Source: CAXXHQ01 sp963665265
Lineage (GTDB): Bacteria > Planctomycetota > Planctomycetia > Pirellulales > Thermoguttaceae
Length of the DNA stretch: 64,000 nt
Direction: 5' to 3'
NCBI GenBank assembly: GCA_963665265.2
Contig: CAXXHQ010000001.1
Coordinates: 1,016,148 to 1,080,147, forward strand
This document shows positions 1-8,509 of the stretch, piece by piece (position 1 is the stretch's first letter; every line of letters starts with the position of its first letter). The notes below the pieces were generated by a model. The model had not been told where the DNA came from. It made no database searches and saw only the letters and a list, made by a program, of their open reading frames with translations. The position numbers and the translations under genes were made by a program.

Positions 1-38
1 CGCGAAACGACGTTCAAAACCACGGTGATTTCGTTTAT

Positions 39-64
39 CGTCAGGCACGGCGTGCCTGACCTAC
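39..64. repeat. short palindromic intergenic repeat
   Basis: A near-perfect inverted repeat (arms GTCAGGCACG and CGTGCCTGAC around one base) lies just past the end of the leftmost gene. It is followed by CTACGG. It looks like the REP-type palindromes scattered between genes in this window rather than a classical terminator, because no T-run follows. Copy number elsewhere in the genome cannot be seen here. Confidence 0.55.
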
Positions 65-70
65 GGCGCG

Positions 71-1036
71 CTACGACGGTCCTCGGGCAAGGAGCGACAC
101 GACGACGGAATCGCCGGCCGAGGCGGGCGACGACAATTTAATTTCGATTCTGACGCCGAGCGGCAAAAGCTGCGCGATCTTCAAGCGTCCTTGGGGACCT
201 TCAATTTGCTCGACCGAAAGCGTCGGCTCGGCGGCGAACGGCGGACAAAACGCCGCATGGGCGATGGCCGTCCGCTGCTCCGCTTCGAACGGAACTCGCA
301 ACCAACCTTCTAAAACGTCCTCGCCTTCGGCGGTCATGCGGCGCACAAAGCGTTGGACGATATCGGGCGAGTCGAGCGATTCATCCTCGGCCGACTCACG
401 GTTGAAATCATGTTCGGCCTCTTCCGCTTCGTAATCCGTTTCGTCGGCGGCGGATTCATCGTCAATCGCCCCGCCGGCGAATTGCTTTTCAAAATACGGC
501 GCTTCGATATGGTTTCCGCGAAGCGGCGAGTGCACATGGAATTTTTGGAAATTGCCGGCGCGGTTTTCCGGAGCGGAGGGCGAAGAAGCGGGCAAAGCGG
601 CCGCTTCGGCGACGGTCGCGGATGGAGTCGGCGTCGCAATTTTCGCTTTCCCGAGGACTCCGAGGAAATAGAGCCAGCTCCACCCTTCGGCGGCGACGAT
701 CGCGGCGCAAAGGGACAAGGCGGCGGCGAGGTTCGCTCCCGGCGCGGCCGAGGCGAGAAAGAAAAAGAGGACGGTCAGGGTTCCGCACGCCGAGCAGGCG
801 AGATCGCCGAGGGACGACGGGCGTTCGCCGTCGCTCGTTCGCAGATAACGCAGTCCGACGCTCCAGGCGAGCGCGACGACGGTTAGAACGGCGAATCCGG
901 CGACGGGCAACGGTTGCAAGAACGCGCCGCCTAGGCGTCGCAAAAGAAAAAGCGTCGCCGGGGCGAAGCCGCAAATTTCGAGCAAACCGATCGCGCGGCG
1001 GTCGAATTTCGGCAACGTTCCCGTTACGACGCTCAT
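71..1036 (-). CDS. hypothetical membrane protein, planctomycete type
   Basis: I do not recognise a characterised family. The 321-residue product has three to four hydrophobic segments in its first 130 residues, a long acidic and low-complexity linker (many D/E around residues 190-220), and a C-terminal soluble domain of about 100 residues that begins around the VQRFVRRMTAEGEDV stretch. This suggests a membrane-anchored protein with a cytoplasmic or periplasmic C-terminal domain. ATG at 1036 is chosen over an upstream TTG at 1057 because ATG is the stronger codon, but neither has a clear Shine-Dalgarno sequence. It lies downstream of metK on the same strand, separated from it by a terminator hairpin, so it is probably transcribed on its own. 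The opposite-strand open frames across it are composition-driven shadows. Confidence 0.7.
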   Translation of the reverse strand: MSVVTGTLPKFDRRAIGLLEICGFAPATLFLLRRLGGAFLQPLPVAGFAVLTVVALAWSVGLRYLRTSDGERPSSLGDLACSACGTLTVLFFFLASAAPGANLAAALSLCAAIVAAEGWSWLYFLGVLGKAKIATPTPSATVAEAAALPASSPSAPENRAGNFQKFHVHSPLRGNHIEAPYFEKQFAGGAIDDESAADETDYEAEEAEHDFNRESAEDESLDSPDIVQRFVRRMTAEGEDVLEGWLRVPFEAEQRTAIAHAAFCPPFAAEPTLSVEQIEGPQGRLKIAQLLPLGVRIEIKLSSPASAGDSVVVSLLARGPS

Positions 1037-1061
1037 GAAAGAATCTTTGTGCGCCAACTGT

Positions 1062-1090
1062 AAAAAAACCGGCGGAGGTCGTCCGCCGGT
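1062..1090 (-). terminator. intrinsic terminator after metK
   Basis: Read on the minus strand, an ACCGGCGGAC / TCCGCCGGT stem-loop is followed directly by seven T residues, starting about 15 bases after the metK stop. This is a textbook Rho-independent terminator. It separates metK from the downstream membrane-protein gene. Confidence 0.9.
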
Positions 1091-1105
1091 TTCGTGTTCA
1101 TTTCG

Positions 1106-2272
1106 TTATTTCACGGCGGCGGCCAATTCGGCGGCCTTGTCGGTCTTTTCCCAATAAAATTCAGGTTCGGTTCGACCGAAGTGCCCGCCGGCGGCCGTCT
1201 TGCGATAGATGGGACGGCGCAGGTCGAGGTACTTAATGATTCCGCCCGGGGTCAACGGGAAGATGTCGCGGATGGCGCGGCGGAGTTTCTCTTCGTCGCA
1301 CTTGCCGGTTCCTTCGGTGTCGACGCAAACGCTGACCGGCTCGGTGACGCCGATGGCGTAGGCCAATTGCACTTCGCAGCGATCGGCCAAGCCGGCCGCC
1401 ACGACGTTCTTCGCCACGTGACGGGCCATGTAGGCCGCCGAGCGATCGACCTTCGTCGGGTCTTTGCCGCTGAAGGCGCCGCCGCCGTGACGGGCCCAGC
1501 CGCCGTAGGTGTCGACGATGATCTTGCGGCCGGTCAAGCCGCAGTCGCCGTGCGGGCCGCCGACTTCGAAACGGCCGGTCGGATTGATAAAATACTTGAT
1601 CGCGTGATGCACCAATTCGGCGGGCAACAACGGCTTAATGATCTTTTCGGTGATGAATTCGCGAATCTCTTCTTGCTTGACGACGGCGTCGTGCTGCGTC
1701 GAAACGACGACCGTGTCGATGCCGACCGGACGAATTCCGTCATACTCTAGCGTGACTTGGCTCTTGCTGTCGGGTCGCAACCAGGAAACTTCCTTGTTGA
1801 AGCGAGCGGCGTTTAAGCGATTGAGAATCTTGTGCGAAAGCGAAATCGGCAACGGCATCAACTCCGGAGTCTCGTTGCAGGCGTAGCCGAACATCAGGCC
1901 TTGGTCGCCGGCCCCGATCTCTTTCCCCTTCGACGAGTCTTCGTTGACGCCCATCGCAATGTCGGGGCTTTGGCTATGCAAGGAGACCAACACCGCGCAA
2001 GTATCGGCGCAAATGCCCATTTGGTCGTCGGTGTAGCCGACTTCGCGAATGGCGTTTCGAACGACGTCTTGGTACTCGACGACCGCCTTGGTGGTGATTT
2101 CGCCGGCGATCATTGCCATGCCCGTCGTCACTAGCGTTTCGCAAGCCACGCGGCTATAGGGATCTTGCGCGATCAAAGCGTCGAGAACGCCGTCCGAGAT
2201 TTGGTCGGCCAACTTATCCGGATGGCCCATGCTGACCGCTTCACTAGTAAAAACGAATTTTCCGTCGGGCAC
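1106..2272 (-). CDS. metK: S-adenosylmethionine synthetase
   Basis: Catalyses ATP plus methionine to S-adenosylmethionine in the cytoplasm. The 388-residue length is normal for the family. Diagnostic motifs are present: the N-terminal FTSEAVSMGHPDK nucleotide and metal site, the GAGDQGLMFGYA signature in the middle, and the glycine-rich GGGAFSGKDPTKVDRSAAY signature. Translation starts at a GTG preceded by AAGGAG at good spacing. A strong terminator follows. The 283 bases upstream, towards waaA, show no SAM or SAH riboswitch that I can recognise. It appears to be a single-gene unit. Confidence 0.97.
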   Translation of the reverse strand: MPDGKFVFTSEAVSMGHPDKLADQISDGVLDALIAQDPYSRVACETLVTTGMAMIAGEITTKAVVEYQDVVRNAIREVGYTDDQMGICADTCAVLVSLHSQSPDIAMGVNEDSSKGKEIGAGDQGLMFGYACNETPELMPLPISLSHKILNRLNAARFNKEVSWLRPDSKSQVTLEYDGIRPVGIDTVVVSTQHDAVVKQEEIREFITEKIIKPLLPAELVHHAIKYFINPTGRFEVGGPHGDCGLTGRKIIVDTYGGWARHGGGAFSGKDPTKVDRSAAYMARHVAKNVVAAGLADRCEVQLAYAIGVTEPVSVCVDTEGTGKCDEEKLRRAIRDIFPLTPGGIIKYLDLRRPIYRKTAAGGHFGRTEPEFYWEKTDKAAELAAAVK

Positions 2273-2555
2273 GAGAGTACTCCTTTGCTCGATGCGTGAT
2301 AGCTTCCCAAAACCGAAACGGCGCTAAGGCCGAATCGGCTAAAATATGCACAGGTTAACAAGTTAGGGATTATAAACGATTACGGAAGATATCCGCAACC
2401 GAGGGTTATGCGTTGGAAGAGACGAATGTTTGTTTATTAGGCGAAAAGCACGGCAAACCCGCCGGGAGAGGGTAAAAATGGCATTGGAACGCTTAAAAAA
2501 CGATTGAGACTCGCTACGTTTATTGAAGGACCTCTTGCGGCTGCGCCGCTCCGGT

Positions 2556-3878
2556 TCAAGAACCGGAGATCCCCTTCGCCAAGGCCTTTTCCCTGTCCGT
2601 CACAAGCGCGTCGAGCAACCGGAAGGTCTTTTCGGTCGCTCCTTGCTGGGCGAGGACCAGTTCCCGAGCACGGCGGCCGAGGGTCTCGGCTTGGGCCGGA
2701 TTCTCCAGGCAATCGCCGACGAAGCGCTCTAGTTCCGCGGCGTCGGCGACGACTTTGGCCGCATTATGAGCAAGCATCGAAGCGACGATGTCGCGAAAAT
2801 TCCAGGTGTTCGGTCCGAACGAGACGGCGGCGCCATAGGCGGCCGGTTCGATCATGTTTTGCCCGCCGCGAGCGCCGAAGCTTCCTCCGACGAAGGCGAT
2901 TTTGGCTAATCCCCACCAAGCGCCCAATTCGCCCACGGCGTCAACCAACAAAACTTGCGGCGACGTTTGCAAAGGCGCTTCGTCCTTCAACTCACTGCGG
3001 CGACGCCAATCCAAGCTCGAACGAGCGATCAATTCGGCCACTTCGTTAAAGCGTTCCGGATGACGCGGCACGACGATCAGCCGCAAATGCGGATTCTTTC
3101 CCTTAAGCGATTGAAACGCGGCGAGAGCGGCGGCCTCTTCGGGGTCTTGCGTGCTGCCGACCAGAAAAACCACGTCGTCGGCCGAGTAGCCGGCCAGGGC
3201 GGCAAGTCGGCGCGTGGCCGGGTTGTCGCGGTCGGTCTGGGCGCCGTCGAATTTCATCGAGCCGGTCACAACGACGCTTTCCTTCTTCGCGCCGAGCGCC
3301 AGAAACCGTTCGGCGTACGTTTCGTCCTGCACGGCGATGCGGTCGATCGATCGCATTAGGCCGGCCAGCGCGAAACGAATCTTTCGATAGCCGCGAAAAC
3401 TTTTTTCGCTCAACCGGCCGTTAATCACCGCGACCTTGGCGCCTGAGTTCTTCGCCGAGCGGATCAAGTTCGGCCAAAGCTCCAATTCGGCGAGAACGAG
3501 CAAGTCGGGACGAATCCGTCGAACAGCTCGGGCCGTCGCCCAGGAGAAATCCAACGGGCAGTAGAAAACCGTATGCCCGGCATACTTTTTCCTCGCCAAT
3601 TCCATGCCGGTTTTCGTCGTGGTCGAGACGACGCATTCCCAATCAGGCCTTTCGCGCTCGATTCGCTTTAATAGCGGGGCGAGCAGATTCACTTCGCCAA
3701 CCGACACGGCGTGCAACCAAACGCAACGTCGATCGGACGTTCGTTTCGGCGCGAGTCCCCAAAACTTGGCTCCGTAGCCTTCGCGATATTTTCCCGTGCG
3801 CACGGACTGAACGATCAGCCACGGCGAGGCCGCAAGCAGAACGAAGAAGTAGACGACGTTGAGGAGCCAGGCGAGCAA
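2556..3878 (-). CDS. waaA: 3-deoxy-D-manno-octulosonic acid (Kdo) transferase
   Basis: Transfers Kdo from CMP-Kdo to lipid A precursor at the inner membrane, the first core step of lipopolysaccharide synthesis. An N-terminal membrane anchor (LLNVVYFFVLLAASPW) is followed by the GT30 glycosyltransferase fold: the HAVSVGEV segment with the catalytic Glu, LAELELWPNL, VAVINGRLSEKS, GSTQDPEE and VPRHPERF motifs. About 440 residues, normal for WaaA. The frame stays open to a TTG at 3938, but those 20 extra residues are only the translation of a telomere-like CCCTA spacer repeat. I therefore place the start at a TTG at 3878, where homologues usually begin, although it lacks a clear ribosome site. 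A CTCCGGTTC/GAACCGGAG hairpin straddles the stop codon. Presence of waaA implies LPS and an outer membrane. Confidence 0.9.
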   Translation of the reverse strand: MLAWLLNVVYFFVLLAASPWLIVQSVRTGKYREGYGAKFWGLAPKRTSDRRCVWLHAVSVGEVNLLAPLLKRIERERPDWECVVSTTTKTGMELARKKYAGHTVFYCPLDFSWATARAVRRIRPDLLVLAELELWPNLIRSAKNSGAKVAVINGRLSEKSFRGYRKIRFALAGLMRSIDRIAVQDETYAERFLALGAKKESVVVTGSMKFDGAQTDRDNPATRRLAALAGYSADDVVFLVGSTQDPEEAAALAAFQSLKGKNPHLRLIVVPRHPERFNEVAELIARSSLDWRRRSELKDEAPLQTSPQVLLVDAVGELGAWWGLAKIAFVGGSFGARGGQNMIEPAAYGAAVSFGPNTWNFRDIVASMLAHNAAKVVADAAELERFVGDCLENPAQAETLGRRARELVLAQQGATEKTFRLLDALVTDREKALAKGISGS

Positions 3879-3907
3879 CGTAGGGCTTAGGGCGTAGGGT
3901 TTGGGGA
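3879..3907. repeat. CCCTA-type degenerate spacer repeat
   Basis: On the minus strand this reads as successive CCCTAC, GCCCTA, AGCCCTA units, a telomere-like degenerate hexa- to heptamer repeat. It sits between the secA terminator hairpin and the waaA start. Repeats of this kind are common in spacers of some bacterial genomes and can be mistaken for an N-terminal coding extension. Confidence 0.6.
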
Positions 3908-3924
3908 ACAGGGCGCAACAACGC

Positions 3925-3953
3925 GGCCTCGACCGCAAAACGCAATCGAGGCC
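3925..3953 (-). terminator. hairpin after secA, possible terminator
   Basis: GGCCTCGA and TCGAGGCC arms form an 8-bp stem with a 13-base loop a few bases past the secA stop. Only a short, interrupted T-rich tail follows on the minus strand, so this may be a weak or Rho-assisted terminator. Confidence 0.45.
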
Positions 3954-3959
3954 GATCGA

Positions 3960-6900
3960 TTACTTCGGCGACTGCTTATTGAGGCAGCAGTTCTTGAATT
4001 TCTTCCCGCTGCCGCAGGGGCAAGGATCGTTACGGCCGACGCGGACCTGCTGATTGCGAATCGGCTCCGGCTTGTGATCGGTTTCGGTCCCTTCGATGGC
4101 GGCTTGCTGTTGCGCGGCGATGGCGCCGGCCGAGGAGGCGTCCTCATGAACTGCTTGCCCGCGCGACCAGGTCGAGCCGATGAAACCTTCGTCGAGCTGT
4201 TCGATCTTGAAAATAAGATCGGTCACTCGCTGGCCAACGGTTCCCCACATCAGCTCATAGGTCCGCATGCCTTCCCGCTTGAACTCGACCTTCGGATCGA
4301 CCTGCGCGTAACCGCGAAGCCCGACGCTGCTGCGGAGGTGGTCCATGACGAGAAGGTGGTTTTTCCAAGCCTCGTCGAGAATCTGCAGGATAAGGGCGCG
4401 CTCGGTGCGGCGGATTTCCGGACGGAATTTATCTTCGACCGCGGCGGCCAAATGCCGGCCAAGCCGCTCGGCGTCCATCCGCAGCATTTCCTCGGGGGTG
4501 AGATCGTATTGGTAGCGCGACGTAAGCCAAGCCGAAAGCTCGGCCAGCGTTCCCTTCTCTTCGGCCGCGCGAAGAGCTTGATCGTCGGGCATGTCGGAAG
4601 TGAAAATCCGATCCTTCCACGCGACGGCCTCGGCGGCGGCGGCCGGAGCCTTTTTCAAAAACTCGCGGCTGCATTCGATCAATTGATCGCGAATTTCGTC
4701 GCGTTGCTTATTCTTTAAATCTTCCAGATCGAGATCGACCTCAAACCGCGACTTCGCCCATTCGACGATTTTCTCGCGGTCGTAGCGCTTGTTGCCCGCC
4801 TGATCGCGAAGCGTGAAATGGAGCAAGCCGGCGACGACGGGATACTCGGCTTCGCGGTCGGCGTAGGATTTTCGCGATAGATCGCCGACGAGTTTTTTGA
4901 CCGAGGCGACGTCTTTGCCGCGAATGTCTTCGACCGGAAGATCGAAGCCGAACTTATGCTTCACCCATGCCGAGGTAGTGCGGAGGCCGAAGTCCGGATC
5001 TAAGAACACTTTGCCGCCCGAAAGGTCGATCCGCCGCAGCAACTCGCGAGCCTTCTCAATGATCGGCTCGGAAAGATTATCGCGGCCGATTTGACGTAAT
5101 TCGCGGTCTCGTAGCTCAACTCGCCAACGGACCTTGATCGCTTTCGACAACGCCTCCCAATTCCACTCCGACGGATCGGCGTCGCTCGGCAAATTCTCTT
5201 CGATCAGGTCGAACAACTGGCTTTCGACCATCCGTTCGGCCTCGTCGATCGCGAAACGCTCCGCCTGCGTAAAATCGACGCCGCGGAAGTCGCGCGCGTC
5301 GAGTTCGACGCTCAATTCCTTGCCGGCCCAATCGGCGAACGTCGCGGCCCCGTAATCGACGGCGAGGAATTGCTCCAGGTTCGCCGCGATTTGGCCGTCG
5401 ATCATCTCCATCAACAGCGATTTGCAATCGGCGCCGTCGAGAATATTCTGGCGATAGCCGTAGGTCCGCTTACGTTGCTCGTCCATCACCTCGTCGTATT
5501 CGAGGAGGTTTTTACGAATTTCGAAGTTGCGTTCTTCGACCTTCTTTTGCGCGCCTTCGATGCGGCGCGAGACCATTTTGCTTTCGATCGCCTCGCCCTC
5601 TTGCATGCCGAGTCGGGTGAGAATGTTCTTCACCCATTCGCCGGCGAAGATCCGCATCAGGTCGTCTTCGAGACTCAAGTAGAATCGGCTGCTGCCGGGG
5701 TCGCCTTGACGACCGCAACGACCGCGGAGCTGCAAGTCGATGCGGCGGGCTTCGTGACGTTCGCTGCCGATGATGTGCAAACCGCCCATCGCCGCCACTT
5801 CGCGACCGGCCGCCTTCATCTGCTCGCGCTGCTCGATCTCGTTGACCAAGGCGTCCCATTCGTCTTGCGGAACTTCGAGACGAGTCGGGTACTTGTCTTT
5901 CAATAACGCCCAGGCCATCGCCTCGGGATTGCCGCCCAAGATAATGTCCGTGCCGCGGCCGGCCATGTTCGTGGCGATCGTCACGGCGCTCTTGCGACCG
6001 GCTTGCGCGACGATCTCGGCCTCGCGCTGATGATGCTTCGCGTTCAACACTTCGTGCTTGATGCCGCGACGATTGAGCAATCCGGAAATCAATTCGCTCT
6101 TCTCGATCGAGACGGTTCCGACCAGAATCGGACGCCCCGCGCGATTGATCTTCTTGATCTTCGACTTCGCGATTTTTTCCGTCTCTTTGAAGCCTTTGTG
6201 CTGGAACTCGATTTCGCCGTCGTTTTCGGAGACGATCTTGCCGACGTACTCATCCCCTTTTTGCGAGTAAAGCGTGTCGTGCTTGTTCAACCGTTCGATT
6301 TCGTCGGCGATGGCGTTGTACTTCTCCTGCTCCCCGCGATAGATGACGTCGGGATGATTGATCCGCTGCAACGACCGATTCGTGGGAATGGCGATCACGT
6401 CGAGGTGATAGATCTTCCAGAATTCGGAGGCCTCGGTCATGGCCGTACCGGTCATGCCGCCGACCTTGTCGTAGAGCTTGAAGAAGTTCTGCAACGTGAC
6501 CGTGGCCAACGTCTGATTCTCTTCCTTGACGCGGACCCCTTCCTTCGCCTCGACCGCTTGGTGCAAACCGTCGCTCCAATTTCGGCCGGGCATCAGTCGC
6601 CCCGTGAACTCGTCGACGATCACCACTTCTTCGCCGTTGACGACGTAGTTGACGTCGAGCTTGTAGAGATGATGCGCCTTCAAGGCGTTGTCGATTAAGT
6701 GCGGCCATTCCATGTTGCCGGCCGTGTAGAAGCTCTCGACGCCCGCCAATTTCTCGGCGGCGCGAACGCCTTCGTCGGTCAGATTGGCCGTATGATCTTT
6801 TTCGTTGACCTCGAAATGCTCGCCTTTCGTTAACTGCCGGGCGATTCGATCGGCTTTCACGTAACGGCTAACGTCGTCGTGGGCCGGTCCGGAAATAATA

Positions 6901-7658
6901 AGCGGCGTACGCGCTTCGTCGATCAAAATATTATCGACTTCGTCGACGATCGCGTAATGCAGTCGGCCTTGCGATTGCTGATAATGCTTTTCGTAGCGCT
7001 TATCGCCCTTCGAGGCCGGACGCATGTTGTCGCGCAAGTAGTCGAAGCCGAACTCGTTGTTCGTGCCGTAAGTGATGTCGCACTCATAGGCTTTTTGACG
7101 GTCGGACGTCTCCATATTGCTTTGGATCGCGCCGACGGTCAGTCCGAGAGACATGTAGAGCGGGCCCATCCATTCCATATCGCGGCGGGCCAAGTAGTCG
7201 TTGACCGTGACGACGTGAACGCCCTTCCCCTCAAGCGCGTTCAAGTAGGCGGGAAGCGTGGCGACCAACGTCTTTCCTTCGCCGGTGACCATTTCGGCGA
7301 TGTTGCCGCGATGAAGGACGACGCCGCCGATCATCTGCACGTCGTAATGACGCATGCCGAGAACGCGACGACCGGCCTCGCGACAGACGGCGAAGGCCTC
7401 GACAAGCAAGTCGTCCAACGTTTCGCCGGCGGCAAGCCGCTTGCGAAACTTCGCTGTTTGCTCGCGGAGCTCCTCGTCGGTCATCGCTTGGTATTTGGGC
7501 TCAAGCGCTGCGATGGCCGCAACCGTGGGCTGTAATTTTTTCACGAAACGCGCGTTGGCCGACCCGAACAGGCTCGTTACCGTTCGTTCGACCGTGCGAC
7601 CTAAACCGCCGAATATTGCGCCCAGGACATCCCCAAGCTGCGATAAAAATTCTTCCAT
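3960..7658 (-). CDS. secA: preprotein translocase ATPase SecA
   Basis: Motor ATPase of the Sec export pathway at the inner membrane. The product from ATG at 7658 (ribosome site AAGAGA) is 1232 residues, far longer than the roughly 900 of Escherichia coli. Seen in order: Walker A MVTGEGKTL, Walker B DEVDNILIDEARTP, the SecA cross-linking region, a GTVSIEKSE segment opening the second motor domain, MAGRGTDI, RGRCGRQGDPG, and a C-terminal zinc-binding tail with the CPCGSGKKFKNCC motif. Two insertions account for the size: about 45 residues before the GTVSIEKSE motif, and about 200 residues in the helical scaffold/wing region (roughly residues 860-1080). Large SecA proteins of this sort are usual in planctomycetes. 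The frame extends upstream to 7769 only through repeat-derived sequence. Confidence 0.97.
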   Translation of the reverse strand: MEEFLSQLGDVLGAIFGGLGRTVERTVTSLFGSANARFVKKLQPTVAAIAALEPKYQAMTDEELREQTAKFRKRLAAGETLDDLLVEAFAVCREAGRRVLGMRHYDVQMIGGVVLHRGNIAEMVTGEGKTLVATLPAYLNALEGKGVHVVTVNDYLARRDMEWMGPLYMSLGLTVGAIQSNMETSDRQKAYECDITYGTNNEFGFDYLRDNMRPASKGDKRYEKHYQQSQGRLHYAIVDEVDNILIDEARTPLIISGPAHDDVSRYVKADRIARQLTKGEHFEVNEKDHTANLTDEGVRAAEKLAGVESFYTAGNMEWPHLIDNALKAHHLYKLDVNYVVNGEEVVIVDEFTGRLMPGRNWSDGLHQAVEAKEGVRVKEENQTLATVTLQNFFKLYDKVGGMTGTAMTEASEFWKIYHLDVIAIPTNRSLQRINHPDVIYRGEQEKYNAIADEIERLNKHDTLYSQKGDEYVGKIVSENDGEIEFQHKGFKETEKIAKSKIKKINRAGRPILVGTVSIEKSELISGLLNRRGIKHEVLNAKHHQREAEIVAQAGRKSAVTIATNMAGRGTDIILGGNPEAMAWALLKDKYPTRLEVPQDEWDALVNEIEQREQMKAAGREVAAMGGLHIIGSERHEARRIDLQLRGRCGRQGDPGSSRFYLSLEDDLMRIFAGEWVKNILTRLGMQEGEAIESKMVSRRIEGAQKKVEERNFEIRKNLLEYDEVMDEQRKRTYGYRQNILDGADCKSLLMEMIDGQIAANLEQFLAVDYGAATFADWAGKELSVELDARDFRGVDFTQAERFAIDEAERMVESQLFDLIEENLPSDADPSEWNWEALSKAIKVRWRVELRDRELRQIGRDNLSEPIIEKARELLRRIDLSGGKVFLDPDFGLRTTSAWVKHKFGFDLPVEDIRGKDVASVKKLVGDLSRKSYADREAEYPVVAGLLHFTLRDQAGNKRYDREKIVEWAKSRFEVDLDLEDLKNKQRDEIRDQLIECSREFLKKAPAAAAEAVAWKDRIFTSDMPDDQALRAAEEKGTLAELSAWLTSRYQYDLTPEEMLRMDAERLGRHLAAAVEDKFRPEIRRTERALILQILDEAWKNHLLVMDHLRSSVGLRGYAQVDPKVEFKREGMRTYELMWGTVGQRVTDLIFKIEQLDEGFIGSTWSRGQAVHEDASSAGAIAAQQQAAIEGTETDHKPEPIRNQQVRVGRNDPCPCGSGKKFKNCCLNKQSPK

Positions 7659-7683
7659 GTTCTCTTTTCTTTCAAACGTTCGC

Positions 7684-7762
7684 TGTAGGGTGGGACAGCG
7701 TCCCACGCTGCGTTCCAGCGTTTGTAAGGCGGGCCGAGCGAAGCGAGCCCACCAAAGCCGCA
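7684..7762. repeat. two REP-like palindromic repeats upstream of secA
   Basis: Two palindromic motifs lie side by side: GTAGGGTGGGAC-AGC-GTCCCACG, and GGCGGGCC-GAGCGAAGCGA-GCCCACC. The first resembles the style of the palindrome at 39-64. They occupy the 5' spacer of secA and would form hairpins in its leader if transcription starts further upstream. Confidence 0.5.
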
Positions 7763-8509
7763 CACGCAATGACGTATTTTAGCTATATAGCCCAGATTGC
7801 GACTATATTATCTCTACAACGCGTCATTCGCGCAATCTCGCAATGTACTTGCTATTGCCGCTAGGGGTCAAGAAAGGATTGTAATTTTATCCGTTTTTTA
7901 GCGAAGATGGGAGATATAGATAAGATTTCCGCATATTCCGGAGATATTTCTTGGCAAATCCGATCGCCTCAACATCGACCTCCCCCTCATCAGCCAATCC
8001 GCCCCTTTCCGCTCTTAGATATTTTCCTTGAATTCGGGCCGCGCGATTCGTCATTATTGCCTTGACGGCGACGCCGTTGGAAAGATTGGCGACCTTTCCT
8101 CCGTTCTTTGACAATTTACTAGCTATTCACGACCGGCGATTTGCATCGAGCGAACTCGCTAGGTTTGACGGGTCAACGTCCGCGCTCGCGACGCAATCTA
8201 CGTCTGCCCGTCATCCCTAGCAGTTCGCCCGATTCGCGAGCTTGCTCCCAGCCGTAGGGCACTCTGCGGCGAGCGCCGCCTGCCTGCTTCGGTAACCGCT
8301 GATTGTCCCTCTTGCCCAACGGGGCTTTGCAACTTACCCCTGGTTTGCGGCGCAGCCGCTACTCGGGGAAAAATGCTCCCCGCAAAATACTACGTTGAAA
8401 GCGTTGCTCAACCAGGCGATCAACAAACATACGGCAATGCGAAATTTTAATTTTTCGGCCGAAAAAGGCGTCCATATTCTCCGGGCGCCTTTCGCTACGT
8501 TCGCCCCGG
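7763..8509. other. long intergenic region with repeats, no gene supported
   Basis: About 750 bases between secA and the M56 gene. The first part (7,770-7,900) is AT-rich and suits the secA promoter, though I cannot pick one box pair. At 8,256-8,290 there is a GCGGCG-AG-CGCCGC hairpin framed by GTAGGGCA and TGCCT, and at 8,338-8,371 a CCCC...GCGGC-GCA-GCCGC...GGGG hairpin. Both look like dispersed palindromic repeats. A 75-codon minus-strand frame at 7,887-8,114 has no ribosome site and no recognisable protein character, so I do not call it. Confidence 0.5.

Noticed and set aside
2273..2555. Possible SAM riboswitch upstream of metK
   Set aside because: I looked for the conserved SAM-I, SAM-II and SAH core motifs and pairings and saw none.
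7887..8114. 75-codon minus-strand frame downstream of the M56 gene's neighbourhood
   Set aside because: No ribosome site, no recognisable fold, and it lies in repeat-rich spacer.
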